This document shows positions 22,285 through 30,388 of a DNA stretch of 48,557 bases, piece by piece (within the stretch, counting starts at the first letter, position 1; the number at the start of each line of letters is the position of its first letter). The notes under the pieces are model-generated. The model did no database searches. It was not told the origin of the DNA and was given only the letters and a program-made list of their open reading frames with translations. Position numbers and translations under genes: made by a program. The stretch comes from Acidobacteriaceae bacterium (GTDB lineage Bacteria > Acidobacteriota > Terriglobia > Terriglobales > Acidobacteriaceae): positions 1-48,557 of the forward strand of contig PLSM01000178.1 of assembly GCA_003165075.1 (NCBI GenBank), given 5' to 3'.

Positions 22285-25044
22285 ATGAGCCTGGAAGTTA
22301 TTCGCAGACTATCGCCAAGTGAGGATGAGCTTGCCGCCAAGCGAGAAGAGTTGGCGCGCCAGGAAGTTCAGCTTGTCGAGCAGGAGCTCGCTCTTGCCAG
22401 CCTCAAAGCAGAGTTAGCTGCCTTCAATGGCCGCTACCTTCGCTGCGTCGGAGTTCTTTACGCCGAACTGGATGAGTGGAATGCGCGTATCGCCGAACGC
22501 AGAGCAGACCAGGCTGGAACTCCTGAGGCACACGCCTTAGCGGCAGAAGCGCGCGTCCTGGCCGAAGCATCTTATTCGGAGGCGCATTGCGAGACGAACT
22601 GGGCTCAGCCCTTCACCCCATCCGAAGAATTGAAATGGCTCTATCGGGAGGTTGTCCTCCGTGTTCACCCTGATATCGCTACGGATGCGCCGGACCGAAT
22701 ACGACGCGAGCGCCTGTTGGCGGAAGTCGATAGCGCGTTTTTAGCGTGCGACGAGACCGCGCTTAAGAGTATTCTTGCCCTCTGCGAGAACAATCCGGAA
22801 GCTGCACCGCGCTATGGAATCGGCGCGGACTTGATTCGCGTACAGCTTCAGCTAAGTCAGATCCGAAGCCGGACTACCGCGATTAAACAGGAGTTAGAAT
22901 CTCTAAGAGGCAGCGAGATTGCCCGACTAAGGCAAGATGCAGAGTGCGCGCAGGGTGAGACCCGAGACCTTCTGGAAGAAATGGGAGCAACCGTCCGGAA
23001 TCAAATTGAAAGAGCTAAGAAGGACTTTGAGGATCTCGCACAGAAGGTCAGACCTGATAAGTCTAGCTTAATCATACGAGGGAGGAAAGATGCAGTCGGA
23101 CTTACATTTCAAGCTTCTCCGCGGGAGGCGATTCTAACTTCACGATCGCTTCGCGCGCTTATCGACCGAACTATTTTTGTCATTGATGGTGGCGAGAGCA
23201 ATTATTCAGGCGGCTATGCCCTGCTTCACCTAAAGCAGGATTCCGTAGTCATGGTTGCCACAGACGGCTTCCGATATTCCATCGCAGAAAAGACGGGCGA
23301 GGTCATTGAATACAACGGGGGAGAGAAGAAGTTCCTGATTCCATGCACTATCCTTCGCCAGCTACAGCAGTTGCCGGTCACTGAGGTCGAGAAGGTCGCA
23401 CTGGTGGAGGATGAGGAATCGTTGGGCCTCCGCATTGGGAATCGGATCTTTGCCTGGGATAGACCGGCCCAGCAGACCCCTGACTATGAGGCGGCAATTC
23501 CATCGGACTACGAGTGCTTTGTGGTAATACGTGCGGGCGAGCTGTCAGGAGCTATCCAACGTGCCGTCCAATCCGCCTACAACAATGGACGCGGGATTCG
23601 AATTCAACTGAAGCAGGATGAGCTGAAGATCTGCTCGACCGATACATGTTTCGGAGAGGGCGAAGAGACATTAGAAGTCGATTATTCAGGCAAGGAAGTC
23701 GCTGTGGGGTTTGACTCTAGCTATCTTCTTGACTTCCTCAGCGCTCTCGGCAACGAGAACGAAGTGCGTCTTGAACTTAGAGACACTAGCTCTGCCGGCC
23801 AAATACGCGCCGAAGGCAATGACAATGGTTACCGCTGGCGTTATGTAGTGATGCCAGCGAGAGTCAATCTCGACTACGGGGAACTCCCTACGGAATTCTC
23901 CATTACTATTCCAGCCATTACTCTCAGAAACTTGATAGAAGACCTGGACCTTGACGATTTATTTGGCCCGAACAAGTCGTGGATACTGCTGTTTAGGCCC
24001 GATGCACTCGCTGTCGTATCCCGTGACGGCTATCGACTCCTCGTCGCAGAAGTCACTACCAATCAATTGACGGGCATAGACAAAGAGATACGTATGATGG
24101 TCCCGCGCGATGTCATGCGTACGCTGCAACTGCTTCTTTCTGGTTTTGACGGGGCAACAGTAGAGCTTGCTCAGAGCAAGGATGGATTTAGATTCCGGAT
24201 TGGCCTTCGCTATTTAGGATGGCTCAAGTATACGGTGTCGTCTCCAGACAGGTTAGTTGTATTGCCCCCAACCGATGATTCGATCTCGTTATCAGCCAAC
24301 GTGGTCAACAAGCTTATTGAAGGCACCGCTTTTGCCATCGGGGAGCATTGGGATGTCCAATTTGCTCTTCTTCTGCTCCAGCCGAACTTAGTCTCTCTGA
24401 CAGCCACAGATGGGTATCGGCTTTCATCCATGGAGAAAGCGAATGAGCGCATTGTTGGCATTTTTGGGCACCAGAGCATCGTCATCCCGCGGGATATCTT
24501 GCTCGAACTCGGTCGGATTCTAAAGACCACAAATATTATGAAATTGGAACTTTCTGAAAGTGCTGAAGCCTGCAGTTTTCGCCTGGGAGATATCGCGTTG
24601 AATTGGGCAAAACCTGTGGACAGGTTCTCTAACTACAAAGAAGTGACTGAGCGACGTCGCACCAAGTATCTTTATGTTGAAGCCAATGACCTGAGCGCGG
24701 CAGTCCGCCGCCTGCACCAACAGTGTGGCTGGCGCGAAATGCCATTATTACTCAAGCTGAGGAACGGTGAGGTTGGGGTCAGCTGGGATAATATCGCGGC
24801 CAATGGGGATGAAGAGATCATTCCTGCGCAGTACTCCGGTGAACCGCTCACGGCGGGCTTCCAAGCCAATTTCATACTTGAGTTTCTAAATGCCATCGCC
24901 GACCAAGTTAAAGTACGAATTGAGTTCGAAGATGCCCAATCGTCATGGGAGCTGTCCCCTGCCGGCCTCTCCGCCGATTATCGTTGGCGCTATTTTGTAA
25001 CGCCAAGAAGGTTGCGCAAGATCAACAGCGGGACAAATTCATAG
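22285..25044 (+). CDS. J-domain protein with five DNA polymerase III beta-clamp-like domains
   Basis: A 919-residue protein. ATG 22285 is chosen because the N terminus then aligns gaplessly with the preceding paralogue; a TTG 54 bases earlier is the alternative. Residues 10-75 are a coiled coil. Residues 114-165 form a J-domain-like hairpin with an intact HPD (128-130, LRVHPDIA). Residues 190-255 are a second coiled coil. From 281 the sequence follows bacterial sliding clamp DnaN. Residues 281-395 are D2-like (MVATDGFRYS, FLIPCTILRQL). Residues 399-528 are D3-like (PDYEAAIP, VDYSGKEVAVGFDSSYLLDF, YVVMPARV). Residues 533-655 are another clamp domain (VVSRDGYRLL, MMVPRDVMRTL). Residues 664-780 are D2-like (TATDGYRLSS, IVIPRDILLELGRIL). 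Residues 795-910 are D3-like (YSGEPLTAGFQANFILEFL, YFVTPRRL). An ordinary clamp has three domains in ~370 residues. The biological role is unknown. Confidence 0.85.
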   Translation: MSLEVIRRLSPSEDELAAKREELARQEVQLVEQELALASLKAELAAFNGRYLRCVGVLYAELDEWNARIAERRADQAGTPEAHALAAEARVLAEASYSEAHCETNWAQPFTPSEELKWLYREVVLRVHPDIATDAPDRIRRERLLAEVDSAFLACDETALKSILALCENNPEAAPRYGIGADLIRVQLQLSQIRSRTTAIKQELESLRGSEIARLRQDAECAQGETRDLLEEMGATVRNQIERAKKDFEDLAQKVRPDKSSLIIRGRKDAVGLTFQASPREAILTSRSLRALIDRTIFVIDGGESNYSGGYALLHLKQDSVVMVATDGFRYSIAEKTGEVIEYNGGEKKFLIPCTILRQLQQLPVTEVEKVALVEDEESLGLRIGNRIFAWDRPAQQTPDYEAAIPSDYECFVVIRAGELSGAIQRAVQSAYNNGRGIRIQLKQDELKICSTDTCFGEGEETLEVDYSGKEVAVGFDSSYLLDFLSALGNENEVRLELRDTSSAGQIRAEGNDNGYRWRYVVMPARVNLDYGELPTEFSITIPAITLRNLIEDLDLDDLFGPNKSWILLFRPDALAVVSRDGYRLLVAEVTTNQLTGIDKEIRMMVPRDVMRTLQLLLSGFDGATVELAQSKDGFRFRIGLRYLGWLKYTVSSPDRLVVLPPTDDSISLSANVVNKLIEGTAFAIGEHWDVQFALLLLQPNLVSLTATDGYRLSSMEKANERIVGIFGHQSIVIPRDILLELGRILKTTNIMKLELSESAEACSFRLGDIALNWAKPVDRFSNYKEVTERRRTKYLYVEANDLSAAVRRLHQQCGWREMPLLLKLRNGEVGVSWDNIAANGDEEIIPAQYSGEPLTAGFQANFILEFLNAIADQVKVRIEFEDAQSSWELSPAGLSADYRWRYFVTPRRLRKINSGTNS

Positions 25045-25250
25045 GAGTACATTGAAAAAATGATGTGGCTATCTTATCAGTCATGCAGAATCGATGCACG
25101 CAGATTGTGACTATCAAGGTACATGTCTACAAATCAATTACACTTGAGGATCCTTTGACTCTGCGAAGCGAGCAAGCATACTGAAGAGTCAAGCAGTACC
25201 TGACGCGGAGCTGCGCTGTACCCAGTACGGCTGGCTGGGTAATGTCGTCG

Positions 25251-26345
25251 TTAGACGGCATCATGCGAGCCAGAGGGCCTGCGCATTTTCACTCGTCTCC
25301 GTTCAGGAATTGGCGGAGCAGGACTGAAACAATTGATTCGCAGGTCGAGCACTTTGCCATCTATGCACCCTATCTCTCCCTCTGCGATACCCTGTACCAG
25401 AGACGGGCTCCCTATAGCCCTGAGATTCAATAGTAGCTCGTGCCTGTGGGCAGGGGATGCGTCAAGACTCCCGTCAATGGTGGGTTCCTCTCCGTTAGCA
25501 CATATCGCTAACTTCAACCACCCTGCAGGCGATCGATCGATGAGCTTCAAATGCACAATCGATACACCTGCCTCGGTCAATGCATTGTCCAGGTCATCCA
25601 GGAACGGCCCGACAACCGATGCTGGTGCCGCGGGAGACACCAACACGACGGTAAAGCTGACATTGAGCCATGCCAAAGCAGCTTCCGCGTAGGCGTATCG
25701 TTCGTAGTCGATCTCCAGCGTCCTGCTTCCTGCCTCCAAGGATCCCGCCAGTACCTCGTCTAGCCACTCGTGAACGCCGGCACCAGTCTTCGCACTGATG
25801 AGTCGTGCGTCGATGCTCGGAATACCCGCGGCTCCCGGATTACGATCGGCCTTGCTTATGCAGACTAGATCTGCTTCCTCTAGTTGCTTCCGCATCAGAA
25901 ACACCAGGTTAGGATCGGCCTCCCCAGCAATCAGAAGGTTTCTGCGGGTAGGGTCCAGGAGCACAGTGAGTGGCGCCACTCGGCAGAGTTCAAACTCATC
26001 CTGCAATGGGCGTATCACAGTAGCCGCTATATCTGCGCAACTTCCCATCGGCTCGGCAAAGATCACCTCCGGAGCATAGGCTCGAAGCTCCTCCATCACG
26101 GATAGAAGAGCGGAAAATCTGCAGCAGAAGCATCCCCCGGTCACCTCGCGTGAGGCGACCCCACGCAGTTGCACATGGCGCGTGTCCACCAGTTCCTCGC
26201 CCTGATCATTGATCACCACGGCGCTGCGCACACCAGTCTTTTCAAGGATGTTCACCGCGGCTAGAATGAGACTGGTTTTTCCTGCGCCCAATAAGCCACC
26301 AACTACAACTACCCACGGTCTCCACTGCCGGGCACCGGCGTTCAA
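25251..26345 (-). CDS. CobW/HypB/UreG-type GTP-binding protein (metal chaperone-like)
   Basis: A 364-residue G3E-family GTPase. GGLLGAGKTS (16-25) is the Walker A loop. GGCFCCR (70-76) is the CxCC metal-binding motif typical of COG0523/CobW zinc or cobalt chaperones. ISKADRN is the NKxD-like guanine-recognition motif with Ser for Asn. The C-terminal half is divergent and ends in a basic tail. The start is TTG 26343-26345, overlapping the TGA of the GH116 gene (TTGA), with GAGG about 8 bases upstream; translation is therefore coupled. A link between a metal chaperone and a glycosidase is unusual. GH116 enzymes are not known to need such help, so the partner may be elsewhere. It converges with the clamp-like gene. 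Confidence 0.83.
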   Translation of the reverse strand: MNAGARQWRPWVVVVGGLLGAGKTSLILAAVNILEKTGVRSAVVINDQGEELVDTRHVQLRGVASREVTGGCFCCRFSALLSVMEELRAYAPEVIFAEPMGSCADIAATVIRPLQDEFELCRVAPLTVLLDPTRRNLLIAGEADPNLVFLMRKQLEEADLVCISKADRNPGAAGIPSIDARLISAKTGAGVHEWLDEVLAGSLEAGSRTLEIDYERYAYAEAALAWLNVSFTVVLVSPAAPASVVGPFLDDLDNALTEAGVSIVHLKLIDRSPAGWLKLAICANGEEPTIDGSLDASPAHRHELLLNLRAIGSPSLVQGIAEGEIGCIDGKVLDLRINCFSPAPPIPERRRVKMRRPSGSHDAV

Positions 26346-29071
26346 GCATGTACCTCGATCCGCAGTTCACTCGTGGCCGAAAGAGTAAGCATCTCATTAA
26401 GAGTCACCACGGATCGCTCTCCGCGTTTCTCCAACTGGCAGGGTTGAGTGGCCGAACCGAATAGAACTGAAGCCTTCTGACCGGGCGCGCTGATTTCACA
26501 AGAGCGACATAGCAGGGTCCCCGCAAGAACGTTGAGAGTGAATCTCGTGCTGGATACACCCTTCCGGTAGGCAAATGTCCCCCAACCCGTTCCTGTCGCC
26601 CAAAAGCATTTGAAGTTTTCGTGTGGAATTCGTGGTACAGCGATCACCGAAGCTGATGCGCCATCGTATGTGAAACCGCTCAATGCAACCAGAGGCGACC
26701 ACGACGACATTGCGCGAGCATAGTGGTGTCCACACTCTGGTTCATCCCAGGGGTTTCGCTTTTCTCCGTCATATCGCGAGCGGATATTTCCTACGCACTC
26801 CAGACCCTCCTCTACCATGCCCCAGTTCATCATCAGAGCAGCTACCAGGTATTCCTGACCCGTCCAGGCCTCTGCGTAATAGGGAAAGGGAATATGCGGA
26901 CGCTCAGCCTTTCCATAGTCGCAGACCATTACCGCCGCTTCATCGTTGAGCACATAGGTACGCTCAACATTCTCGTGGTCCACCAGCGTGGGCTTGTAGT
27001 TGTACTTGTAAATGGAACGAAGCGTTTTGCGAATGTTCTCAGGAGAGACGAGAGGGCCCAAATTGCCAACGTCCGCCAGATATTGACCGATCAGCTGATC
27101 TGCCAGGCATCCACCACCCACCTGGTACTCCGGAGCCTCAGTGTTCTCAGAGCCCATATCGCCGCGCAGGTTTGGCGCAATCTCGTCTTTGCGAAAGCCG
27201 CGGATTTTCTGGACATAATACTCGCCATTGAACAGATTCCCATCGATCCATTTTCGCCCATTCTCAAAGAGCCGCCGATACTCGCCTGCAGAGGAATTCT
27301 CACCGACCGCCTCGGCCATCTCTTCGCCGGCGCGTAGTGCTCCCAGGTAATAGATTCCACACAGCGGATTCGGACCGTAGAATTCGACGTCGTATGTGTT
27401 GTGCTGAACGCCTTCAAATACGCCATCGCGGTTCCCGTCCCATCCGCCCGGCACCCAGGCAAATTCAAGCGCCTTCTTCAGTCGCGGCCATAGATTCCGT
27501 AGCCACTTATCATCTCCAGAAAGCTTCCAGTCGAGCCAGGCATGGATGATCTGACCCATCTGGCCATCTGCGGCGGCGAATCCCGAGCGCGCTTTGCCCG
27601 CTGGCAGAAGTTGGCGGAAGTGCATAGCTCCGGCCTCATCCATCGAGTAGCCAAACGCGCTCTTGCGCAGCGACTTCGCAAATGAGGGGAACAAAAAGGG
27701 TGTTACAGTTTCGTAGTTCCACACATGTAAGCAGTTACCAAAGCAGCAGCCTTCGGTATCATTGCTGCCTTCAAATCCATGGAACTCTCCATCCGCAGTG
27801 CGGAAGCAGGTCGTCGTCGCCAGGGTCGAAAGATTGGCGCTGGCCGCCTCCTTTACCGTCGCGGGCAATGTGCTGTTGCCGAATGCAGTTACGAACGCCT
27901 TGGTGCGCGCTTCCAGGCTTTCAAGGTTTTTTGCGGTATACGCAACGGCCTCCCAGGCATTCCGAAACCGAGTCGCATAGTAATTGCCGATTACTGTCTT
28001 CCCTTCGCCCGGGGGCGCATCCCACCCGCACCATTCCGGCGTACGGTTGGGGAAGTGCCAACCGAGCAAGAAGCGGAAGCTGGCGGACTGACCCGGAGCG
28101 ATTGTCTTGTTTAGGCACAATACTCCGACGCCATTATGGGGTTCCGGCTGCGTGCCCATGGTCCCAGCCATTGAGAATTGGTCCCAGAAGAGAAGCGGTG
28201 AGTTCCACCACCGGCCCTGGGGCCACCCGAGCCAGTGAGAGATTGCAACGCCGGGTTCGGAAGTCGCGGCGAGCACGAAACTGCCCGCCATAGGATCCTC
28301 TGCAGGCAACCCGGTATTGGTCATATATAGACCGGCCAATCCCTCGTTGCTGCGATACTCATTCAACCGTGTATCGCTTGCATGGTTCGAGCCATTTGCT
28401 CGCCGATCGCTAGCCTGCACCGTATTTTCAATGGAGAATGCGATCCCGACCTTGGCGAGCACCGCTCTTGGGTTCGTAACGCGATAATCAAGAATTGCAA
28501 CTGGCAGGCCCGAATCATCCGCATCGTGCGGGATAAATGGCGAAAACGCATTGAGTTCCACTTTTACAGGCAGGGAGTGATCCTGGAATCTAATGTGCGC
28601 CAGTGGATATTGCCCGGTAAAGGTCGCAGATTCCAGCCTGCTCAAACCAGGAGCATCGTCTGAACCGAGTCCGCTCGATCCGTCATACGGGGGAAGAATG
28701 CGTGACTCGAGGACGCGCGCCACTGGTTTCCCTGCCCCGGCTCGCGCCCATATCGATGGAAAGGCATACGGCGGGCGAAATCCTATGTTAGGCCGATTGA
28801 AGATCTCCCAGTCCCGGAGCTGTCCACGTCCTCCCAAACCGATGCTGCCGGCAGCTATCCCCCCCAGAGGAAAGGAAATCATTCGCAGCTGGCGTCCCTG
28901 AAATTGCCGCGGATAATCAGTTTCTTTGCGAGGTAGATCCGGTTGCTTATGCTCGGGCCCAATCTGAAGCGCAGCAGGCGATGACCAATGGCCTGTTTGC
29001 GCTGCCACGCCAATGGCGCCCGCGGCCTGCTTTAGGAAGTCCCGCCTATCCTGCTTATACTTTTCCCCCAT
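26342..29071 (-). CDS. GH116 glucosylceramidase-like glycoside hydrolase (GBA2 family)
   Basis: A 909-residue exported enzyme of the GBA2/GH116 family, whose members hydrolyse beta-glucosides or beta-xylosides. A Tat signal, DRRDFLKQAAGAIG, lies near residues 8-21. Next is the N-terminal beta-sandwich (GBA2_N), beginning with MISFPLGGIAAGSIGLGGRG, then the (alpha/alpha)6 catalytic domain. SNDTEGCCFGNCLHVWNYE contains the likely nucleophile Glu region, and HNTYDVEFYGPNPLCGIYY the acid/base Asp. ATG 29071 has AAGGGGA upstream; the longer reading from 29134 adds a non-signal lead. It is translationally coupled to the downstream CobW-type GTPase. The gene is divergent from the phosphotransferase/enolase unit. 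Sugar specificity is not deducible. Confidence 0.88.
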   Translation of the reverse strand: MGEKYKQDRRDFLKQAAGAIGVAAQTGHWSSPAALQIGPEHKQPDLPRKETDYPRQFQGRQLRMISFPLGGIAAGSIGLGGRGQLRDWEIFNRPNIGFRPPYAFPSIWARAGAGKPVARVLESRILPPYDGSSGLGSDDAPGLSRLESATFTGQYPLAHIRFQDHSLPVKVELNAFSPFIPHDADDSGLPVAILDYRVTNPRAVLAKVGIAFSIENTVQASDRRANGSNHASDTRLNEYRSNEGLAGLYMTNTGLPAEDPMAGSFVLAATSEPGVAISHWLGWPQGRWWNSPLLFWDQFSMAGTMGTQPEPHNGVGVLCLNKTIAPGQSASFRFLLGWHFPNRTPEWCGWDAPPGEGKTVIGNYYATRFRNAWEAVAYTAKNLESLEARTKAFVTAFGNSTLPATVKEAASANLSTLATTTCFRTADGEFHGFEGSNDTEGCCFGNCLHVWNYETVTPFLFPSFAKSLRKSAFGYSMDEAGAMHFRQLLPAGKARSGFAAADGQMGQIIHAWLDWKLSGDDKWLRNLWPRLKKALEFAWVPGGWDGNRDGVFEGVQHNTYDVEFYGPNPLCGIYYLGALRAGEEMAEAVGENSSAGEYRRLFENGRKWIDGNLFNGEYYVQKIRGFRKDEIAPNLRGDMGSENTEAPEYQVGGGCLADQLIGQYLADVGNLGPLVSPENIRKTLRSIYKYNYKPTLVDHENVERTYVLNDEAAVMVCDYGKAERPHIPFPYYAEAWTGQEYLVAALMMNWGMVEEGLECVGNIRSRYDGEKRNPWDEPECGHHYARAMSSWSPLVALSGFTYDGASASVIAVPRIPHENFKCFWATGTGWGTFAYRKGVSSTRFTLNVLAGTLLCRSCEISAPGQKASVLFGSATQPCQLEKRGERSVVTLNEMLTLSATSELRIEVHA

Positions 29072-29341
29072 GTCGTCCCCTTGCCTGGACTGCGCCGTCC
29101 CTTCAATCCTCCGCATTACTTGCGCTATACACACCTGCCACGATCTTCAGCATGACTGTTCGCGGCTGGGATTGTTTGTCCATGCACGCCATTCTATCCT
29201 TTTGCATTCGCTATTCGATTGCGCCCACTTCAACTGTAGTGGTTTTATCCGCCGGGCAGGCCGTCGGAGTCAGAATCGGATGCATTTGCTTCGGGCTGGC
29301 GTACACTTTCGATGGACTCATTAGACATGGATCCCTAGCGA

Positions 29342-30388
29342 TTGGAAGGACCGCCCGCCATCAATAACAGCCGGCAAAACACGATCCCCGATGGCTTTCT
29401 TGAAACGCTTCGACGCGATGGTGTGTTACGGCATTCAGGCGCGATGCTTACACCGCTGACGGACGGCGTATCCAGCGAGATTTTTCGTGTCGACGACGGC
29501 GAAGACTCCTTCGTTGTCAAACGCGCGCTTCCCAAGCTTAGAGTTAAGGACGACTGGGCGGCTGACATCGGTCGCAATCGCTTTGAGCAAATGTACATTC
29601 AGTATGTTGGCCGGCTTTTGCCCCAGGCCGTGCCGTCTCTTCGTCCCGGCGCGTTCGACCGTGGTTACTTCGCAATGGAACTCCTCGGACCGGAGTTCGT
29701 CAATTGGAAACAGATGTTACTGCGCGGCGAGGCCCGCATCGAACATGCAACTAAAGCCGCTTCCGTGCTCGGCCACATTCACATCCACTCTGCCGCAGAT
29801 GCCGAGTTAGCGCGTCAGTTTGACTCCACCGCCAACTTCATTCAACTGCGCATTGATCCCTACCTGCTCACTACCGGCAGCCGGAATCCGGACCTTCGCC
29901 ATTTATTTGAAGCTGAAGCGCAACGCCTTGCGTCCACGCGGCAATGTCTAGTTCACGGGGATTTTAGCCCCAAAAACATCATGATCTCGACTGCGCGGCT
30001 GGTGTTGCTCGATTGCGAAGTCGCATGGTATGGCGATCCTGCTTTCGACCTGGCGTTCTTGCTGACCCATCTGCTACTTAAAGGGCTTTATCACGCTCCG
30101 CACCGAATCGGACTCGAAGAAATGTGTCACGCTTTCTGGCGACGCTACATCGAAGTGGCCGGCGAGGCGGTCGATCTGCACGCGCTGGAGCCGCGCGTAG
30201 CAAGGCTCATCCTGATGCTTCTTTTGGCACGGATAGATGGCAAATCGCCGGTTGAATACCTCACAAATCCGCAGCAGACCGGCTGGGTCCGTCAGTTTGC
30301 CCGGACAGGGATTTTGTCAGAATGCTACAAATTGAGCGATGTTCTGCAACCATGGTTCAGCGCCATCAATGAATGGAAAGTACAGTAA
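29342..30388 (+). CDS. Aminoglycoside phosphotransferase/choline kinase-like phosphotransferase
   Basis: A 348-residue protein-kinase-fold phosphotransferase (APH family). VLVHGDFSPKNIM-type sequence (LVHGDFSPKNIM) is the Brenner catalytic loop with Asp and Asn. VLLDCEVAWYGDPAFDLAF holds the metal-binding Asp equivalent of DFG. DSFVVKRALPKLRV contains the ATP-binding Lys. The start is uncertain: TTG 29342 is the longest reading, and no ATG lies in the N-terminal part. The stop overlaps the enolase-like ATG (TAATG). Relatives phosphorylate small hydroxylated compounds, including aminoglycosides, choline, homoserine and methylthioribose. Tight coupling to an enolase paralogue suggests it makes a phosphorylated acid that the next enzyme dehydrates. 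That is inference. Confidence 0.8.
   Translation: MEGPPAINNSRQNTIPDGFLETLRRDGVLRHSGAMLTPLTDGVSSEIFRVDDGEDSFVVKRALPKLRVKDDWAADIGRNRFEQMYIQYVGRLLPQAVPSLRPGAFDRGYFAMELLGPEFVNWKQMLLRGEARIEHATKAASVLGHIHIHSAADAELARQFDSTANFIQLRIDPYLLTTGSRNPDLRHLFEAEAQRLASTRQCLVHGDFSPKNIMISTARLVLLDCEVAWYGDPAFDLAFLLTHLLLKGLYHAPHRIGLEEMCHAFWRRYIEVAGEAVDLHALEPRVARLILMLLLARIDGKSPVEYLTNPQQTGWVRQFARTGILSECYKLSDVLQPWFSAINEWKVQ

Noticed and set aside
25220..25240. 6-bp hairpin ACCCAG/CTGGGT between the clamp-like and CobW-type genes as a terminator
   Set aside because: The stem is short and has no T-run on either strand.
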